Positions 21,808 to 34,043 of a stretch of 64,000 bases of DNA are shown here, piece after piece. Location of the stretch: contig CM060953.1 in assembly GCA_030765055.1 (NCBI GenBank), positions 14,235,153 to 14,299,152 of the forward strand, written 5' to 3'. Positions within the stretch are counted from its first letter, which is position 1; every line of letters begins with the position of its first letter. Both the position numbers and the translations under genes were made by a program. The stretch comes from Mantis religiosa (Eukaryota; Arthropoda; Insecta; Mantodea; Mantidae). The notes under the pieces were generated by a model. That model was not told the DNA's origin and searched no databases. It was given only the letters and a program-made list of their open reading frames with translations.

Positions 21808-22951
21808 ATGGAATTGGCACTGGAAAAGATTTTACACAAAATGGAAGAAATGAAGACGGCCAACGACAACATCGCCGAGAAGATGGAAGAAATGAAGGCC
21901 GAAATATCAGCGAAGCCGGAAGCGGCAAATAACACCCTGACCGCGGAACTAACAGCAAAGACTGAGGCGGCAAATATCAATCTGGCCGCAGAGCTGAAAC
22001 AAATAAGGACAGCTAACGATAACCTGACCACGAAGATGACCGAATTGACAACGGAGATGAAAGCGGCAAACGAGGCCCTCGCCGTGAAGTTCGAAGAGCA
22101 GCTGACCGGCTTGAGAGATGACGTCACAGAAATCGACAAGCGGATGGTTCAAGTGGACGAGCGCGTCGAAGATTTGGCAAGCCGTGTTGACGGGCTGGAG
22201 GGAAAGGCTGACAGCAACGCAAAGTCCCTGAACGCCATGGTGGAGGACGTCGTCGGCAGGAGTTTAAAGGATTTAAAGGTCGACGCACCGGGACGCGACA
22301 CAACATCTGCACGCGTCAAAGCTCCTAAATATGACGGCGCGTCAACGTTTGAGGTCTTCCGCCGCCAATTCGACGCAGTGGCCAAACAGAACATATGGTC
22401 ACCAGAGGAGGAGGCCACACGGTTAATAGCCAGCCTCCAGGGACGCACCGCGGAAGTCCTAAACGCGGTGCAGACAACGGCGACGCCCAAGGACATCTGG
22501 GAGGCCCTGGAGAATCGTTTTGGGAGCCGCCGTTTAGCCGCAGCGTATCGCAGCCAGCTAAAGGCAAGGTCACAGTAGCCGGGGGAGACGCTGAAAGGAA
22601 TTCGCCCTGGCAGTTGAACAACTGGCTAGCAAGGCCCTAGTCGACCTCCCACCACAGTTCGTATCCCGGGAAGCTGCCTACACATTCGTTGACGGGGTAC
22701 GGGACCCGGAGATTCGTCAGCGCCTAATGCTCGGCGATTGTAAAACAATCCACGAGGCGCTAACGGCAGCATTAATGATGGAGGCGGCCAAGGTAACAGC
22801 TATCCCGACGTCGAGAACGAGGTGTGTGCGCTACACTGGAGACAGAAGACCAGCCGAGGGAAACCGGCGAACACCTAGTGGCGTGTGTTGGGGGTGTAGA
22901 CAGCCCGGGGACCTGCAGAGACACCAGGAAGTGCAGCCGGAAAACGAGTAA
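21808..22951 (+). pseudogene. gag: gypsy G4 gag, broken
   Basis: ATG at 21808 (MELALEKILHKMEEMKTAN). A long heptad-like coiled coil with repeated MKTAN/MKAA units is longer than in G3. The capsid region is FEVFRRQFDAVAKQN. A TAG at 22576 (Gln codon in relatives) and an extra base near 22592 break it; the remainder is open in other frames. The zinc knuckle is damaged: CWGCRQPGDLQRHQE near 22888 lacks the final Cys because of a small deletion. Confidence 0.85.
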
Positions 22952-22998
22952 GGTACGTCGTAGAGAGGGGAACGTCAGCGCCATCACCACCATCCCCT

Positions 22999-23469
22999 CG
23001 AGTGACACTGCGCGCCGTCAGCCGGCGTATGGATGACTGTCTCATCGCGGACGGTTGGATGAGAGGGAAGCCGTGCCGCATGCTAGTGGACACCGGGGTA
23101 GCCTTGACCATCAGCAGACCTGACGTGGCGAAGGGTTTGCTGACAAGGAAGCCGATCCTACCATACCAGCTTGTCACGGCATCGGGCGACACCTTGCCTG
23201 TGGAGAAGGAGGCCCTGCTGGAGCTGACCTTGGCATGGAGTGCTGTGCGTCTGTGGGTGTTCGTCGCGAAGGTGGCTGAGGAGGTGATTCTGGGACTGGA
23301 TGCCCTCAGGAGTTACGAGGAGACGTTCGACGTCGGCAGAAAGGTCCTGCTGCTCAACGGAGAAGAGGTTAAACTCCGTCAACCCGAAGAGTGCCTTGGA
23401 ATGTGCAAAGTCGTCTTGAACGAAGATGTGCTTGTCCCCGCGAGGAGCGAGGTGGTGGTGACGGCGTGA
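22999..23469 (+). pseudogene. gypsy G4 aspartic protease domain
   Basis: Open frame with active site MLVDTGVALTISRPDV (near 23080-23130) keeping D-T-G. It continues through WVFVAKVAEEVILGLDALRS, the flap/C-terminal retropepsin region, to a TGA at 23467. This is the only full-length open protease of the G1-G4 group. The upstream gag is broken, so it is not expected to be expressed. Confidence 0.8.
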
Positions 23470-23493
23470 CTGGAAGGCCAGAGAACCAGGAAC

Positions 23494-24527
23494 ATGATGC
23501 TGGACCAGAAGACGCCTGTACACGGACCGTGTGTAGCCAGGGCATTGCTGCCGTGCCGACAGCAGGTGCCAGTGAGACTGCTAAATCCAGCGGACACCGA
23601 TCACGACGTTCAGGCCGTGACGGAGTTGGGAACGTGCGAGGCAGTGGTGAGCGTAACAGCAATCGACAAGACACAGGAGCCGGTGCAGACACAACACCTG
23701 GGGCCCCGGATAGAAGGCTTACTGGAGAGGGCGGCCGACCACCTGACCGCAGAACAGCTGGAGAAATTTCGACAACTGCTGAGGCGGTAGTAGCGCGTCT
23801 TCAGCCAAGGAGATAGTGACTAAGGCCGCACGGTCAAAGTGCTTCACCGCATTGACACAGGGGACGCCCGGCCTACTCGGCAACCACATAGACGCGTTCC
23901 GCTGGTGAAGCAAGGGCGGTACGAGACATGCTGGAGGACATGAGATCCAGGGGGGTGATTGAACAGCCTGACAGCCCTTGGTGTTCCCGCGTAGCCTTGG
24001 TGATTAAGAAGAACGACGAGCTACGCTTCTGCGTGGATTACAGAAAGCTGAACGCTGTCACCCGGAAGGACAGCTTCCCCGTACCCCGGATTGACGACAC
24101 CCTGGACACGCTAGCTGATGCGCTGTGGTTGTCGACCCTGGACCTGATTTCGGGCTACTGGCAAGTAGCTCTAGATCCGAGAGACAAGGAGAAGACTGCA
24201 TTTTCAACAGGCCAAGGGCTCTGGCAATTCACAGTTATGCCCTTTGGCCTCTGCAACGCATCAGCTGCCTTCCAACGCCTCATGGAGTCAGTGATGAGAG
24301 GACTGACTTACGGCGCCTGCCTGCTATACCTGGACGACATCATCATCGTCGGTAAAACTTTTGAAGACCATCTCGGGAATCTGAGTAAGGTGCTACAGAT
24401 ACTGCAGGCGACCAACTTGAAGCTGAACGCGAAGAAGAGCCAGCTCTTCCGCAAGGAAGTGAACTACTTGGGCCACATAGTTCAGCAACCGGAGTGGCCA
24501 CAGATGCGGAGAAGACACAGGCTGTGA
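23494..24527 (+). pseudogene. pol: gypsy G4 reverse transcriptase, frame-broken
   Basis: The linker is open at 23494-23790 (LNPADTDHDVQAV, ERAADHLTAEQLEKFRQLL). A shift follows, and RT is open at 23928-24527: LRFCVDYRKLNAVTRKDSFP, STLDLISGYWQVALDPRDK, TVMPFGLCNASAAFQRLM, and the catalytic LLYLDDIIIVGK near 24325. The frame is lost near 24480, where one base is missing compared with G1. All catalytic Asp residues are present. Confidence 0.88.
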
Positions 24528-25303
24528 AAAATTGGCCTCGCCCAAAGGATAAGAAAGAGTATCACAGTTTCCTGGGTCTGTGCAATTATTACCGACGCTT
24601 CATAAAGGGGTTCTCTAACATCGCCAAGTCCCTCACCCACCAGACAGAGGAACACCGGCCTTATGTGTGGATGGAGGACGCCGAAGACGCTTTCCACCTT
24701 CTGAAGAAGACTCTGTGCAGCGCTTCAATTTTGGGATTACCACAACTGGGTGGCGCCTTCATTGTGGACACCGACGCCAGCGACCATTTCATTGGAGGCG
24801 TCCTATCGCAGATGCAAGACAGCCATGAGCGGGTGTTAGCCTACTACAGCAAGACGCTATCCAAGGCAGAGAAGAACTACTGCGTCACCTGGCGAGTATT
24901 ATTGGCGATAGGAAAGACCTTGGAGCACTTCCACAAGTACCTGTACGGTCAGCCATTCCACCTGAGGCCTCACCATTCCGCCCTAACCTGGCTATTGAGC
25001 TTTAAGAACCTGGAATGCCAGACAGCACGTTCGGTTCAGAGGCTGCAGGAGTACGACTTCACCTCGGAACATCGCAGAGGGAAGAGCCACGGTAACGCAG
25101 ACGCTATTTGCCAAAGACCCTGTCCAGAAGAGTGCGGCCAATGCACAAGTGTGGAGGAGAATGAGCGTGCCGCAGCAGTTCAAGTAGTCACGCCAGTGCT
25201 AGCGGATGGCTGGGATAGCGCAGGACTGAGGAGAGAGCAGCTGGCAGACGCAGACTTGGGACCACTCTTGAGGGAAGTGGAGGCAGGGACGAGACCAACC
25301 TAG
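24494..25303 (+). pseudogene. gypsy G4 RT thumb and RNase H domain
   Basis: A 269-codon open frame. It holds the thumb (FLGLCNYYRRFIKGFSNIAK) and RNase H with VDTDASDHFIGGVLSQ (catalytic Asp) and LSKAEKNY (catalytic Glu). In LRPHHSALTWLL the usual Asp is His, and HGNADAICQRPC matches the final motif. It ends with a stop just before the truncation point at 25308. Confidence 0.85.
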
Positions 25304-25308
25304 GGGGA

Positions 25309-26036
25309 CATCGCATTGCGAAGGAACTTCACTGGGCATCAGTTTGAGGTATTGTGCTACTAACTACAAAAGTCCCCAGTCAACTTCGAAAACAGACCAT
25401 CAACTTAAAATATGTCACCACTGGATAGAATTAAACCCATACTTCGAGGCGGCGAAACGTGTTTAAATATACTGAATTTAGAAGACTTCCATTGCCACAG
25501 CGAATTATTTGTTCATTCGTTATCAATTCTTTGTTCATTGTAGCTATCCTTTGTTTTACATAACAAAAGAGAGTTAAGTCCAAATCAAATATAATGAACA
25601 ATATCACAATGTATTATAAAACATAGCAAGTAATTAAGAATATTCTTTTCTAGGTCGACATGTAGCAGGCAGCGCCATCTCTGAGTCGATACCAGACATA
25701 AGGAAAAGTTCGGGTAAACTAATAGCACAGACCTTACACTTATTTTTATACACTTTCAACATATATTCCAGAAGTAATTTAATGCTCTACGTGGTTTGAT
25801 TGTTGTTGTACGTTTACTGCCAACATTAAAAACTCAATCTACTTGAGATTTGTGGCACATTTCTTATGAAAAAGGACCGAATTAAGGCTTTATGAGCTTA
25901 TTACTTCAGAAGGGGCGACAGCCTCTTTCAGTACATAATATTTAAATCTATTTTGTTTTTCAACATTGGTGTTTTCGTACATTTCGTTCCATATCTCGTT
26001 CATTGATTACATTAGTTTATGATTTACCACGCTTTA
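25309..26036 (+). repeat. Linker of amplified unit (copy 3)
   Basis: Begins at CATCGCATTGCGAAGGAACT, which matches 6091 onward, so its first ~25 bp are missing at the junction with G4. It ends at TA 26035-26036. Confidence 0.75.
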
Positions 26037-27331
26037 CGAGGGCTGTTCATCAAAGAATAATCGTAAATTTTTACGGTCAAATTTTTCGCACTAAATTCAA
26101 TCTTGTTATATTCTGTTAGCTTAATGTGAAACAAACACGCCGTAGTAGTTTCATTGTTCCCGCCTGTGAGAACCAGGCAAGTTCAGACATGTTCAGTATC
26201 GCCTACCGCTGTAATGGAGGTAACACGCGAGGAACAATATACGGCTTTGAAATTCTGCTTTCGTCTCAACAAATTTTCAGTTTAGGCCTATACAATGTTG
26301 CAGGAGGCCTATGGAGAGTCTGTTCTTCCCTACAGCACAGCTCGAAGGTGGTTTGAAATTTTTAAAGAGGGGAGACAATCAATTTCAAAGAAAGGTGGAC
26401 CCGGTGCTCCAGTTACTGCTCTTACGGAAGAAAACATCAACACTGCTTCTACCATCGTGAGAGACGATCGACAAATTACCTTAAGATCACTTTCTGAAAT
26501 ACTGAACATTTCATTGGGTGCCACCCACACGTTGGTGACAGAAACATTACACATGAGACGTGTTTGTGCGCGATGGGTTCCAAGACTGTTGATTCCCGAA
26601 CAAAAGGACATTCACATGCAGGTCTGCATGCAGTTAAAGTTGATGTTAGATGAAGATCCGGAGTTTCTTTCAAACGTAATCACTGCTGATGAAACTTGGC
26701 TACATCAGTTTGATACTGAGAGCAAACAGCAAAGCTCAGTGTGGAAATCTCCTTCATCACCAACCTCCCAAAAAATCAAAAGCGGTTACTTCTGCTGGGA
26801 AAGCTATGGTCATTACATTCTTTGATATTTATGGAATGGGTTATCAGCATGTTGTACCTGCACACACATCAGTAGCTGGACAATACTGCAGGGATGTCCT
26901 GAAAACAGTGCAAGTGCATATAAGGCGCAAAAGATCACATTTCCGTGATGCACGCTGGAGGCTGCACCACGATAATGCGCGGCCGCATATTGCCAATGTT
27001 GTTGCTGAATGTCTTGAAAAAATCAACGAGAAGTGCATCCCTTACCCAACCGCATTTAGCACCAAGTGACTTTTTTCTATTCCCTATCTAGAAGAAACGC
27101 CTTCGTGGGAGGTATTATCCATCACCAGAAGCAGTGGTGAAGGCTGCGGAGGCGATTTTGAAGGATCTCTCTAAAATGGTTTCCAGCATATCTTTGAAGA
27201 CTGGCAGAAACGCTGGGACAACACATCGCATTCAGGGGAGACTATTTTGAGAAGGTCCATCAAAATTATGAGAATGAATAAAGGTATGTTGTCAAAAACA
27301 ATTGTTGTCATTCTTTATTGAACAGCTCCCG
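26037..27331 (+). mobile_element. Mariner mA, copy 3
   Basis: Left repeat CGAGGGCTGTTCATCAAAG after TA; right end TTATTGAACAGCTCCCG, where the flanking TA has become AA. Confidence 0.85.
26214..27321 (+). pseudogene. mariner mA transposase, copy 3, broken
   Basis: ATG at 26214 (MEVTREEQYTALKFCF). TAG near 26284 interrupts the helix-turn-helix, then the frame is open to 26825 with ITADETWLHQFDTESK (first Asp, near 26680). A frameshift near 26790 leads to HHDNARPHIANVVAECLEK near 26960. The third-Asp region is destroyed (SPDLAP replaced near 27045). It shares the late TAG (near 27089) with copies 1 and 2. Confidence 0.85.
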
Positions 27332-28530
27332 AATTTAGTTATCTTTTTTTTTTAAAAAAATTAGAGTTTCCCTAAATTTCATTCGTGATCGCCTAACACT
27401 GCTAAAGTCTTGTGAAGGCTGTATCCCGGACATCCCACAATCACTATCAACAATAATAAACAGGCAGACCTAGAAAACGCTTCTCTTCACTTATATATGA
27501 ACACCTTTAAAAAATAAACACACGTGTTAGTTTGCCTATTTGAAACAAGTGAATGTGTATCCTCATTGGCCGGGCAGGTTAACTAATGACTTGATTCCGA
27601 TACTTAAGAGGGTGAGAGGCCTGAGGTCCATAACAATTTTTGAAACCTTGCTGTTATAGGTTCATCCACCACTCACAGAGGAGTTGTGACATGCGAAATT
27701 ATTTGGCGAAAACTCTCCATGTACCTTTCTGATTTACCGACCTTTATTATCTCTGTTTCTGAAATAATCTTATTATCTGTTTGATGCAGTTTCATTTGTT
27801 CGTGGTATTGTGCTTCGGAGATTTATGTACAATACATTAACTAAATATAAAGAAATCCGATGTCATCCAGTTTACTACGCCGTACAAAAATAATTATATA
27901 GCACACCCTGAACCTTAAGAATGATTTGTTTGCAGAATAGCCAACACAAATGACCCTAAAGCCAGTCGCCATTGCTGTCAGTTTTCCCATCCAACTTCAT
28001 AACTTGTTCATGGTTCCTAATCTTTGCTATTTGCCTTTGGTGGATTCAAATACCAAAATAATAGATCCTGTTCTATTAGCAGTGAACACATATCTGAAGG
28101 CAGCAGCAACCGAGGTGTTGGCGGCTGAGGTACAGCCCGAGGAGAGTCAGACATGTACCTGTTCTGAACAGGGCATAACCATGTAGTGACAGATGTCGGA
28201 GTTACAAGATGACGTGGAAGAGAATTAGGTTGGGGTAAGCAGGGAGGTAGCTAGCTGCTCCTCAACGGCAGAAATTTCGGGCGTAACAGTCGCGTAAATA
28301 GGAAACGATGGATGCAAGAAATGGTATCCCAGGCAAAATCTTGGATGAGGAGAAGTTTAGTTCAGGCTGTAAGAGGTGCCTTATAGTTACGGGAATGCCC
28401 CAACCCATGTGGGGTAAGCGCTTTCACCTTCCGTGAGGTTCTCTTGAACCATAATCCCCTAAGGACCTGACCACGGCGCTCTGATATATTGGGACACTGT
28501 CGTAAAGTTTGGTGGCCCAACACCTATTTA
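27332..28530 (+). repeat. Spacer of amplified unit (copy 3)
   Basis: Third copy of the 1.2 kb spacer, with the 78-codon frame at 27950-28186 open. No other feature recognised. Confidence 0.7.
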
Positions 28531-29845
28531 CCAGGGTAGGTCAAAAAGTAATCCCTCCTATTTTTTCCCTTAAACAAGTAAGTTATGTGAAAACTTTGAA
28601 TTTCGCGCAATTCCTTAAACTTTCTTCTCCAATCCCCTGCAGTAGTAACCTCCTAAGTCAACAGGTGGCACTAGAGCATCCTCCTGCAGAATGGCTGACA
28701 TCGACATTCGTATTAGACAGCGTTCTGTGATTGAATTTTTGACTGCGGAAGGTGAAACGCCAATTCGCATTCACGAAAGGTTAAAAAATTGTGTGGTGAT
28801 GCAACGGTGGATGTCAGCACTGTTAGACGATGGGTTCGTCGCTGTAACGAAGCTGAAGGGCAAACACCATTGGCAGATGAAAAGCGAAGCGACAGGCCGA
28901 TGACTGCATTGACTACATGTAACATTCAGCGAGTCGATGACATCATTCGTGGTGATAGCCGGGTAACAACAGGTGAATTGTGTCGCATTACCTCCCTCAG
29001 TAAAGGCAGTGTGATGACGATTATTCAACAACTGGGTTACTCAAAGTATGTTCACATTGGGTACAAAGAATATTAACCGCCCAAAACAAAGAAACAAGGA
29101 AAACAATAGCCTCCGAACATTGCAGCGGTTCAATTTGGAGGGAGAGGAGTTTCTGGAGAAAATTGCTACTGGAGACGAAACGTGGGTTCATTTTTTTAAC
29201 CTCAATCAAAGAGGCAGTCAATGGAATGGCATCACACAATGTCACCGAAGGAAAAAAAAATTCAAAACTCTGCAGTCAGCAGGGAAAGTTATGGCCACAG
29301 TGTTTTGGGATGGAGGGGTGTAGTTATGATTGAGTTTTTTGAGCAGGGATGCACAATAAATTCTGTCCAATACGTCAGAACTCTCAAAAAGCTGAAAGCA
29401 CGTCTTCGCCGAGTTCGCCCAACAAAAACTATGGCGGATGTTCTTCTTTTGCATGACAATGCAAGACCACACAGCAGCCATTACACCACTGCAGAAATTG
29501 AGAATTTGGGATGACAAGTCTTACAGCCCTGACCTGGCACCATCAGACATCCATCTGTTCGGACCACTAAAGGAAGCTCATCGTGGGATTCATTTTGAAG
29601 ATGAGGAGGCTGTGAAAATGTCCGTGCGTCCATGGCTTAGGAAGCAAGACCGTGCGTTTTACCACACTGGAATACATGCGCTAGTTAAAAGGTGGACCAA
29701 AACTGTGGAAAAGGACGAAGATTATATTGAATAGTGACAAATTAATCGTCAATGTTGTAGTTTTCAAGCTATGTATATTGGATTCAATTTTCTTGGCAAT
29801 TAAAGGGAGAAAAAATAGGAGGCATTACTTTTAGACCCACCGTCG
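28531..29845 (+). mobile_element. Mariner mB, copy 3
   Basis: TA at 28529-28530 and 29846-29847. Left repeat AGGGTAGGTCAAAAAGTAAT; right end ATTACTTTTAGACCCACC, then GTCG. Confidence 0.85.
28691..29734 (+). pseudogene. mariner mB transposase, copy 3, broken
   Basis: ATG at 28691 (MADIDIRIRQRSVIEFL). A shift near 28785 leads to DVSTVRRWVRRCNEAEGQTP and a segment open to 29076. The first-Asp region KIATGDETWVHFF is near 29160. LHDNARPHSSHYTTAEIENLG (second Asp) is intact near 29450. Then comes the TGA and frame break shared with copy 2, and SPDLAPSDIHLFGPLKEAHR to TAG at 29732. Several frame changes leave it inactive. Confidence 0.85.
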
Positions 29846-30358
29846 TACATTCTCCACACAGCGGAAGGATGAAGCCTCACAAAGTAACTTCACGGGATAT
29901 CAGATTGTGATATTTTGCTACTACCTCCATAAGTCGCTTATTTTGACTGGACGTACTCTTATTAGAGCATTCAACTTCAAAAACGGACCATCAACTTAAA
30001 ATTATCAATATCTAATAGAATTAAACACATACTTCGAGGAGATGAAGGGTGTTTGAATATACCGACTTTAGAAGTGTTCCTTTCCCACACTGAATTATTT
30101 GTTCACTCGCTGTTAGTTCTTTATTCAACTAGCTACTTTTTGTTTTACATAACAAAAGAGAGTTAAGTCCAAATCAAATATAATGAACAAAATTACAATG
30201 TATTATAAAACATTGTAAGTAATTACGAATATTCTGTTCTGGGGACACATATTGCAGGCAGCGCCATCTCTGAGTTTATAACGACATAAGGCAAAATTCG
30301 GGTAAATTAACAGCATAGACCTTACATTTCTCTTTATACACCTGCAACACATGGTGTT
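29846..30358 (+). repeat. Linker copy, truncated at its right end
   Basis: Matches the start of the linker up to TACACCTGCAACACAT and then joins a second linker copy without a mariner between. This is a unit-unit recombination joint. Confidence 0.7.
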
Positions 30359-31057
30359 GAGTAGTCGCTAACGTTGACTAGAAGTACTCTTATAATAGCA
30401 GTCAACTTCAAAAACATACCATCAACTTAACAATTAACACCACGGGATAGAATTTTACCCATACTTGGGGGAGGCGAAACGTGTTTAAATATACTGACTT
30501 TAGAAGACTTCCATTCCCACACTGAATTATTTGTTCCTTCGTTGTCAGTTCTTTATTCATTCTAGCTATCCTTTGTTTTACATAACAAAAGAGAGTTAAG
30601 TATAAATCAAACATAATAAACAATATCACAATATATTATAAAACATAGTAAGTAAATAAGAATACTCTTTCCGAAGTTGACATGTAGAAGGCAGCGCCAT
30701 CTCTGAGTCGATACCGGACATAAGGAAAAGTTCGGGTACACTAATAGCACAGACCTTAACTTACTTTATACACTTTCAACATATATTCCAGAAGTAATTT
30801 AATGCTCTATGCGATTTTATTGTTGTTGTACGTTTACTGCCAACATTAAAAACTGAATCTTCTTGAGATTTGTGGCACATTTCTTATGAAAAAGGACCGA
30901 ATTACGGCTTTATGAGCATATTACCTCAGAAGGGGCGACAGCCTCTTTCAGTACATAATAAATAAACCTATTTTGTTTTTCAACATTGGTGTTTTCGTAC
31001 ATTTCGTTCCATATGTCGTTCATTGATTACATTTGGTTTATGATTTACCACGTTTTA
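30359..31057 (+). repeat. Linker of amplified unit (copy 4)
   Basis: Full linker from GAGTAGTCGCTAACGTTGAC (compare 13959-13980) to the TA at 31056-31057. No gene. Confidence 0.7.
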
Positions 31058-32009
31058 CGAGGGCTGTTCATCAAAGAATAATCGTAAATTTTTACGGTCA
31101 AATTTTTCGCACGAAATTCAATCTTACTATATTCTGTTAGCTTAATGTGAAACAAACACGCCGTAGTAGTTTCATTGTTCCCGCCTGTGAGAACCAGGCA
31201 AGTTCAGACATGTTCAGTATCGCCTACCGCTGTAATGGAGGTAACACGCAAGGAACAATATGCGACTTTGAAATTCTGCTTTCGTCTCAACAAATTTTCA
31301 GTTGAGGCCTATACAATGTTACAGGAGGTCTATGGAGAGTCTGTTCTTTCCTACAGCACAGCTCGAAGGTGGTTTAAAATTTTTAAAGAGGGGAGACAAT
31401 CAATTTCAAAGAAAGGTGGACCCGGTGCTCCAGTTACTGCTCTTACGGAAGAAAACATCAACACTGCTGCAGTTATCGTGAGAGAGGATCGACGAATTAC
31501 CCTGAGATCATCTTCTGAAATACTGAACATTTCAGTGGGTGCCACCCACACGTTGGTAATAGAAACATTACACATGAGACGTGTTTGTGCGCGATGGGTT
31601 CCAAGACTGTTGATTCCTGAACAAAAGGACATTCTCATGCACGTCTGCATGCAGTTAAACTTGATGTTAGATGAAGATCTGGAGTTTGTGTCAAACGAAA
31701 TCACTGCTGAAGAAACTTGGCTACATTATTTTGATCCTGAGAGCAAACAGGAAAGCTCAGTGTGGAAATCTCCTTCTTCACCAACCCCCCCCCCCCAAAA
31801 GCAAAAGTAGCTGCTTCTGCTGGGAAAGTAATAGTTATTTCATTCTTTGATATTCATGGAATGGTTTATCAGCAAGTTGTACCTGCACACACATCAGTAA
31901 CAGGACAATACGACAGAGATATACTGAAAATACTGCAAGTCCATATCGGGCGCAAAAGACCACATTTCCGTGAAGCACGCTGGTTGCTGCACCACGATAA
32001 CGTGCGGCG
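31058..32009 (+). mobile_element. Mariner mA, copy 4, truncated
   Basis: Left repeat CGAGGGCTGTTCATCAAAG; the copy ends inside the catalytic domain at 32009, where a purine microsatellite begins. The right third is missing. Confidence 0.85.
31235..32009 (+). pseudogene. mariner mA transposase, copy 4, truncated
   Basis: ATG at 31235 (MEVTRKEQYATLKFCF). The N-terminal two thirds are open to 31810 and include the helix-turn-helix, RSSSEILNISVGATHTLV and the first-Asp region, changed to ITAEETWLHYF (Asp to Glu). A run of C at 31787-31796 shifts the frame. The next frame reads to LHHDNVR (second Asp, near 31995), where it is cut by the repeat. Confidence 0.85.
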
Positions 32010-32660
32010 GGAGGGAGGGAGGTAGGAAGGGAGGGAGGGAGGAAGGGAGGGAGGAAGGGAGGGAGGAAGGGAGGGAGGGAGGAAGGGAGGAAGGGAGGAA
32101 GGAAGGAAGGAAGGGAGGAAGGAAGGGAGGAAGGAAGGAAGGAAGGGAGGAAGGAAGGGAGGAAGGAAGGGAGGGAGGGAGGGAGGGAGGGAGGAAGGAA
32201 GGGAGGGAGGAAGGGAGGGAGGGAGGGAGGAAGGGAGGAAGGGAGGAAGGAAGGAAGGAAGGAAGGAAGGAAGGAAGGAAGGGAGGAAGGAAGGAAGGAA
32301 GGAAGGAAGGAACGAAGGAAGGAAGGAAGGAACGAAGGAAGGAAGGAAGGAAGGAAGGAAGGAAGGAAGGAAGGGAGGGAGGGAGGGAGGGAGGGAGGGA
32401 GGAAGGAAGGAAGGAAGGAAGGAAGGAAGGAGGGAGGGAGGGTGGGAGGGAGGGAGGGAGGGAGGGAGGGGGAGGGAGGGGGGAGGGAGGGAGGGAGGGG
32501 GGAGGGAGGGGGGAGGGAGGGAGGGAGGTAGGGAGGGAGGGAGGGAGGGAGGGAGGGTGGGAGGGAGGGAGGGAGGGAGGGAGGGAGGGAGGGAGGGAGG
32601 GAGGGAAGGAAGGAAGGAAGGAAGGAAGGAAGGAAGATGAGAGAGAGGGAGAGAGAGTTA
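32010..32660 (+). repeat. Purine microsatellite (GGGA/GGAA)n, ~650 bp
   Basis: Almost pure G/A on the plus strand: GGGA and GGAA tetramers in blocks, grading to GAGA at 32640-32660. Long reading frames across it are low complexity and not genes. It can adopt triplex or quadruplex forms. Confidence 0.95.
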
Positions 32661-33418
32661 CCTGCTAAGCTTACCTGGGTATGGGAGGATTCAGTCTTGT
32701 ACCCTTCGGTACATAGGCCACCAAGCTGGGTATATTGTTCGAATATGTCTACATATATGTCCCAAGTGGGGCAACCTCGTGAGCAAGGATCAGGCGAAGG
32801 AGACAGAGGACGGACTACCCAAGGGGCCACGGATAGTACCTGGCTGGCGGTCCCGAAATGGTCCCAGCAGAGACCTCCATAATGCGGGCCGCAGACGAAG
32901 TCGCCTGAGCCATCCTGCTCGGTACCCCAAAATAGGGAACTCGCCATTTTTAATCTATTAGTTCTTCCGGCTCCTTCTTTAATTTGCACTAAGGCAAAGG
33001 AGTGGGCATAGAAAGATAGTTTGATCTTTATACCACAACTTCTGCAAAGGTGTGTTTAAAACAATAAGTATCTTATTATATCTGTATACACAGATGTCAA
33101 CAGCAGCAAGTAACTTCAAGGAGCAAACTCCTTTCGTCAGATCACCGTGACACAATCTCATGCAGGGATTCCATGATGTAACCGCAGGTTACTGAGACGC
33201 CAAAACTCTCTTAGTCCATCACATTTCTAGCAAGGTTCAGCATTATGCAGCTGAGCTACCACGGTACACCAAATTACGCACCATCCCATATTAGACTACT
33301 TTCCTCTACTCTGAATTACAATCATTTCAACTCATGCTTCTTGCACTATACTTTGATATTAACATAGTAAAATTATTTGCTCGCATTTCTGAGCAGCATT
33401 AAAATTATCAATCAAAAG
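32661..33418. other. Unassigned sequence before mariner mC
   Basis: 32700-32960 is GC-richer (GAAGGAGACAGAGGACGG, GCGGGCCGCAGACGAAG) and looks like repeat-element 5' region, but no coding motif is readable. 32960-33418 is AT-rich and unrecognised. Confidence 0.3.
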
Positions 33419-33835
33419 TACCAGCATGACGTCCAGAAAGTAAGTTCTGTTTGGTAATAAAATTAAATTGTGTACAGATAGAGAAAAATTATTTCTTGCA
33501 CAAAATTCTACAACTCCTAAACTACTTTTGCACATAACTGCCGAAATTTTGCAGGCATTTGTCAGAGCGAGGCACAAGTTTTTGTATACCTTCTTCATAG
33601 AAGTTTGTCGTCTGTGTCTTCAACCAGTTGGAAACATTTTCTTTCAATTCTTCGTCATTATTAAAGTGTTGATGATGCAAAAGATGCAAAAACAAATGAA
33701 AGTCGCTAGAAGCGAGGTCAGGGCTGTACGGGATGTGGTCAAACACGTCCCAGCCAAATCCCTGTAGGATGTTTTTCGTCGCATTTGCTATGTGTGGTCG
33801 TGCGTTGTCGTGAAGAAACACAACACCTTTTGACA

Positions 33836-34001
<166 letters not shown>

Positions 34002-34015
34002 ATCTGAAAATCTAA

Positions 34016-34043
34016 TCCCGGTACCTAATTTCTTATACCGGGA
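34016..34043 (-). other. 3' terminal hairpin of the C-depleted element
   Basis: TCCCGGTA (34016-34023) pairs perfectly with TACCGGGA (34036-34043) around a 12 nt loop. It stands in the same place relative to the tail as the hairpin at 3320-3346. Confidence 0.7.

Larger units (their letters stand above)
21374..25308 (+). mobile_element. Gypsy element G4, 3' truncated
   Basis: L1-type LTR, primer-binding region, gag, protease, RT and RNase H in order. It stops at about 25308 and joins linker sequence. Integrase, the 3' LTR and the mB tail that follow G1 in the equivalent place are missing. Its gag is clearly more diverged from G1-G3 than those are from one another. Confidence 0.85.

Noticed and set aside
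31835..32989. 384-codon minus frame and 232-codon plus frame over the purine repeat
   Set aside because: Low-complexity translation of a microsatellite (Pro/Ser/Leu or Gly/Glu/Arg runs) joined to unrelated flanks.
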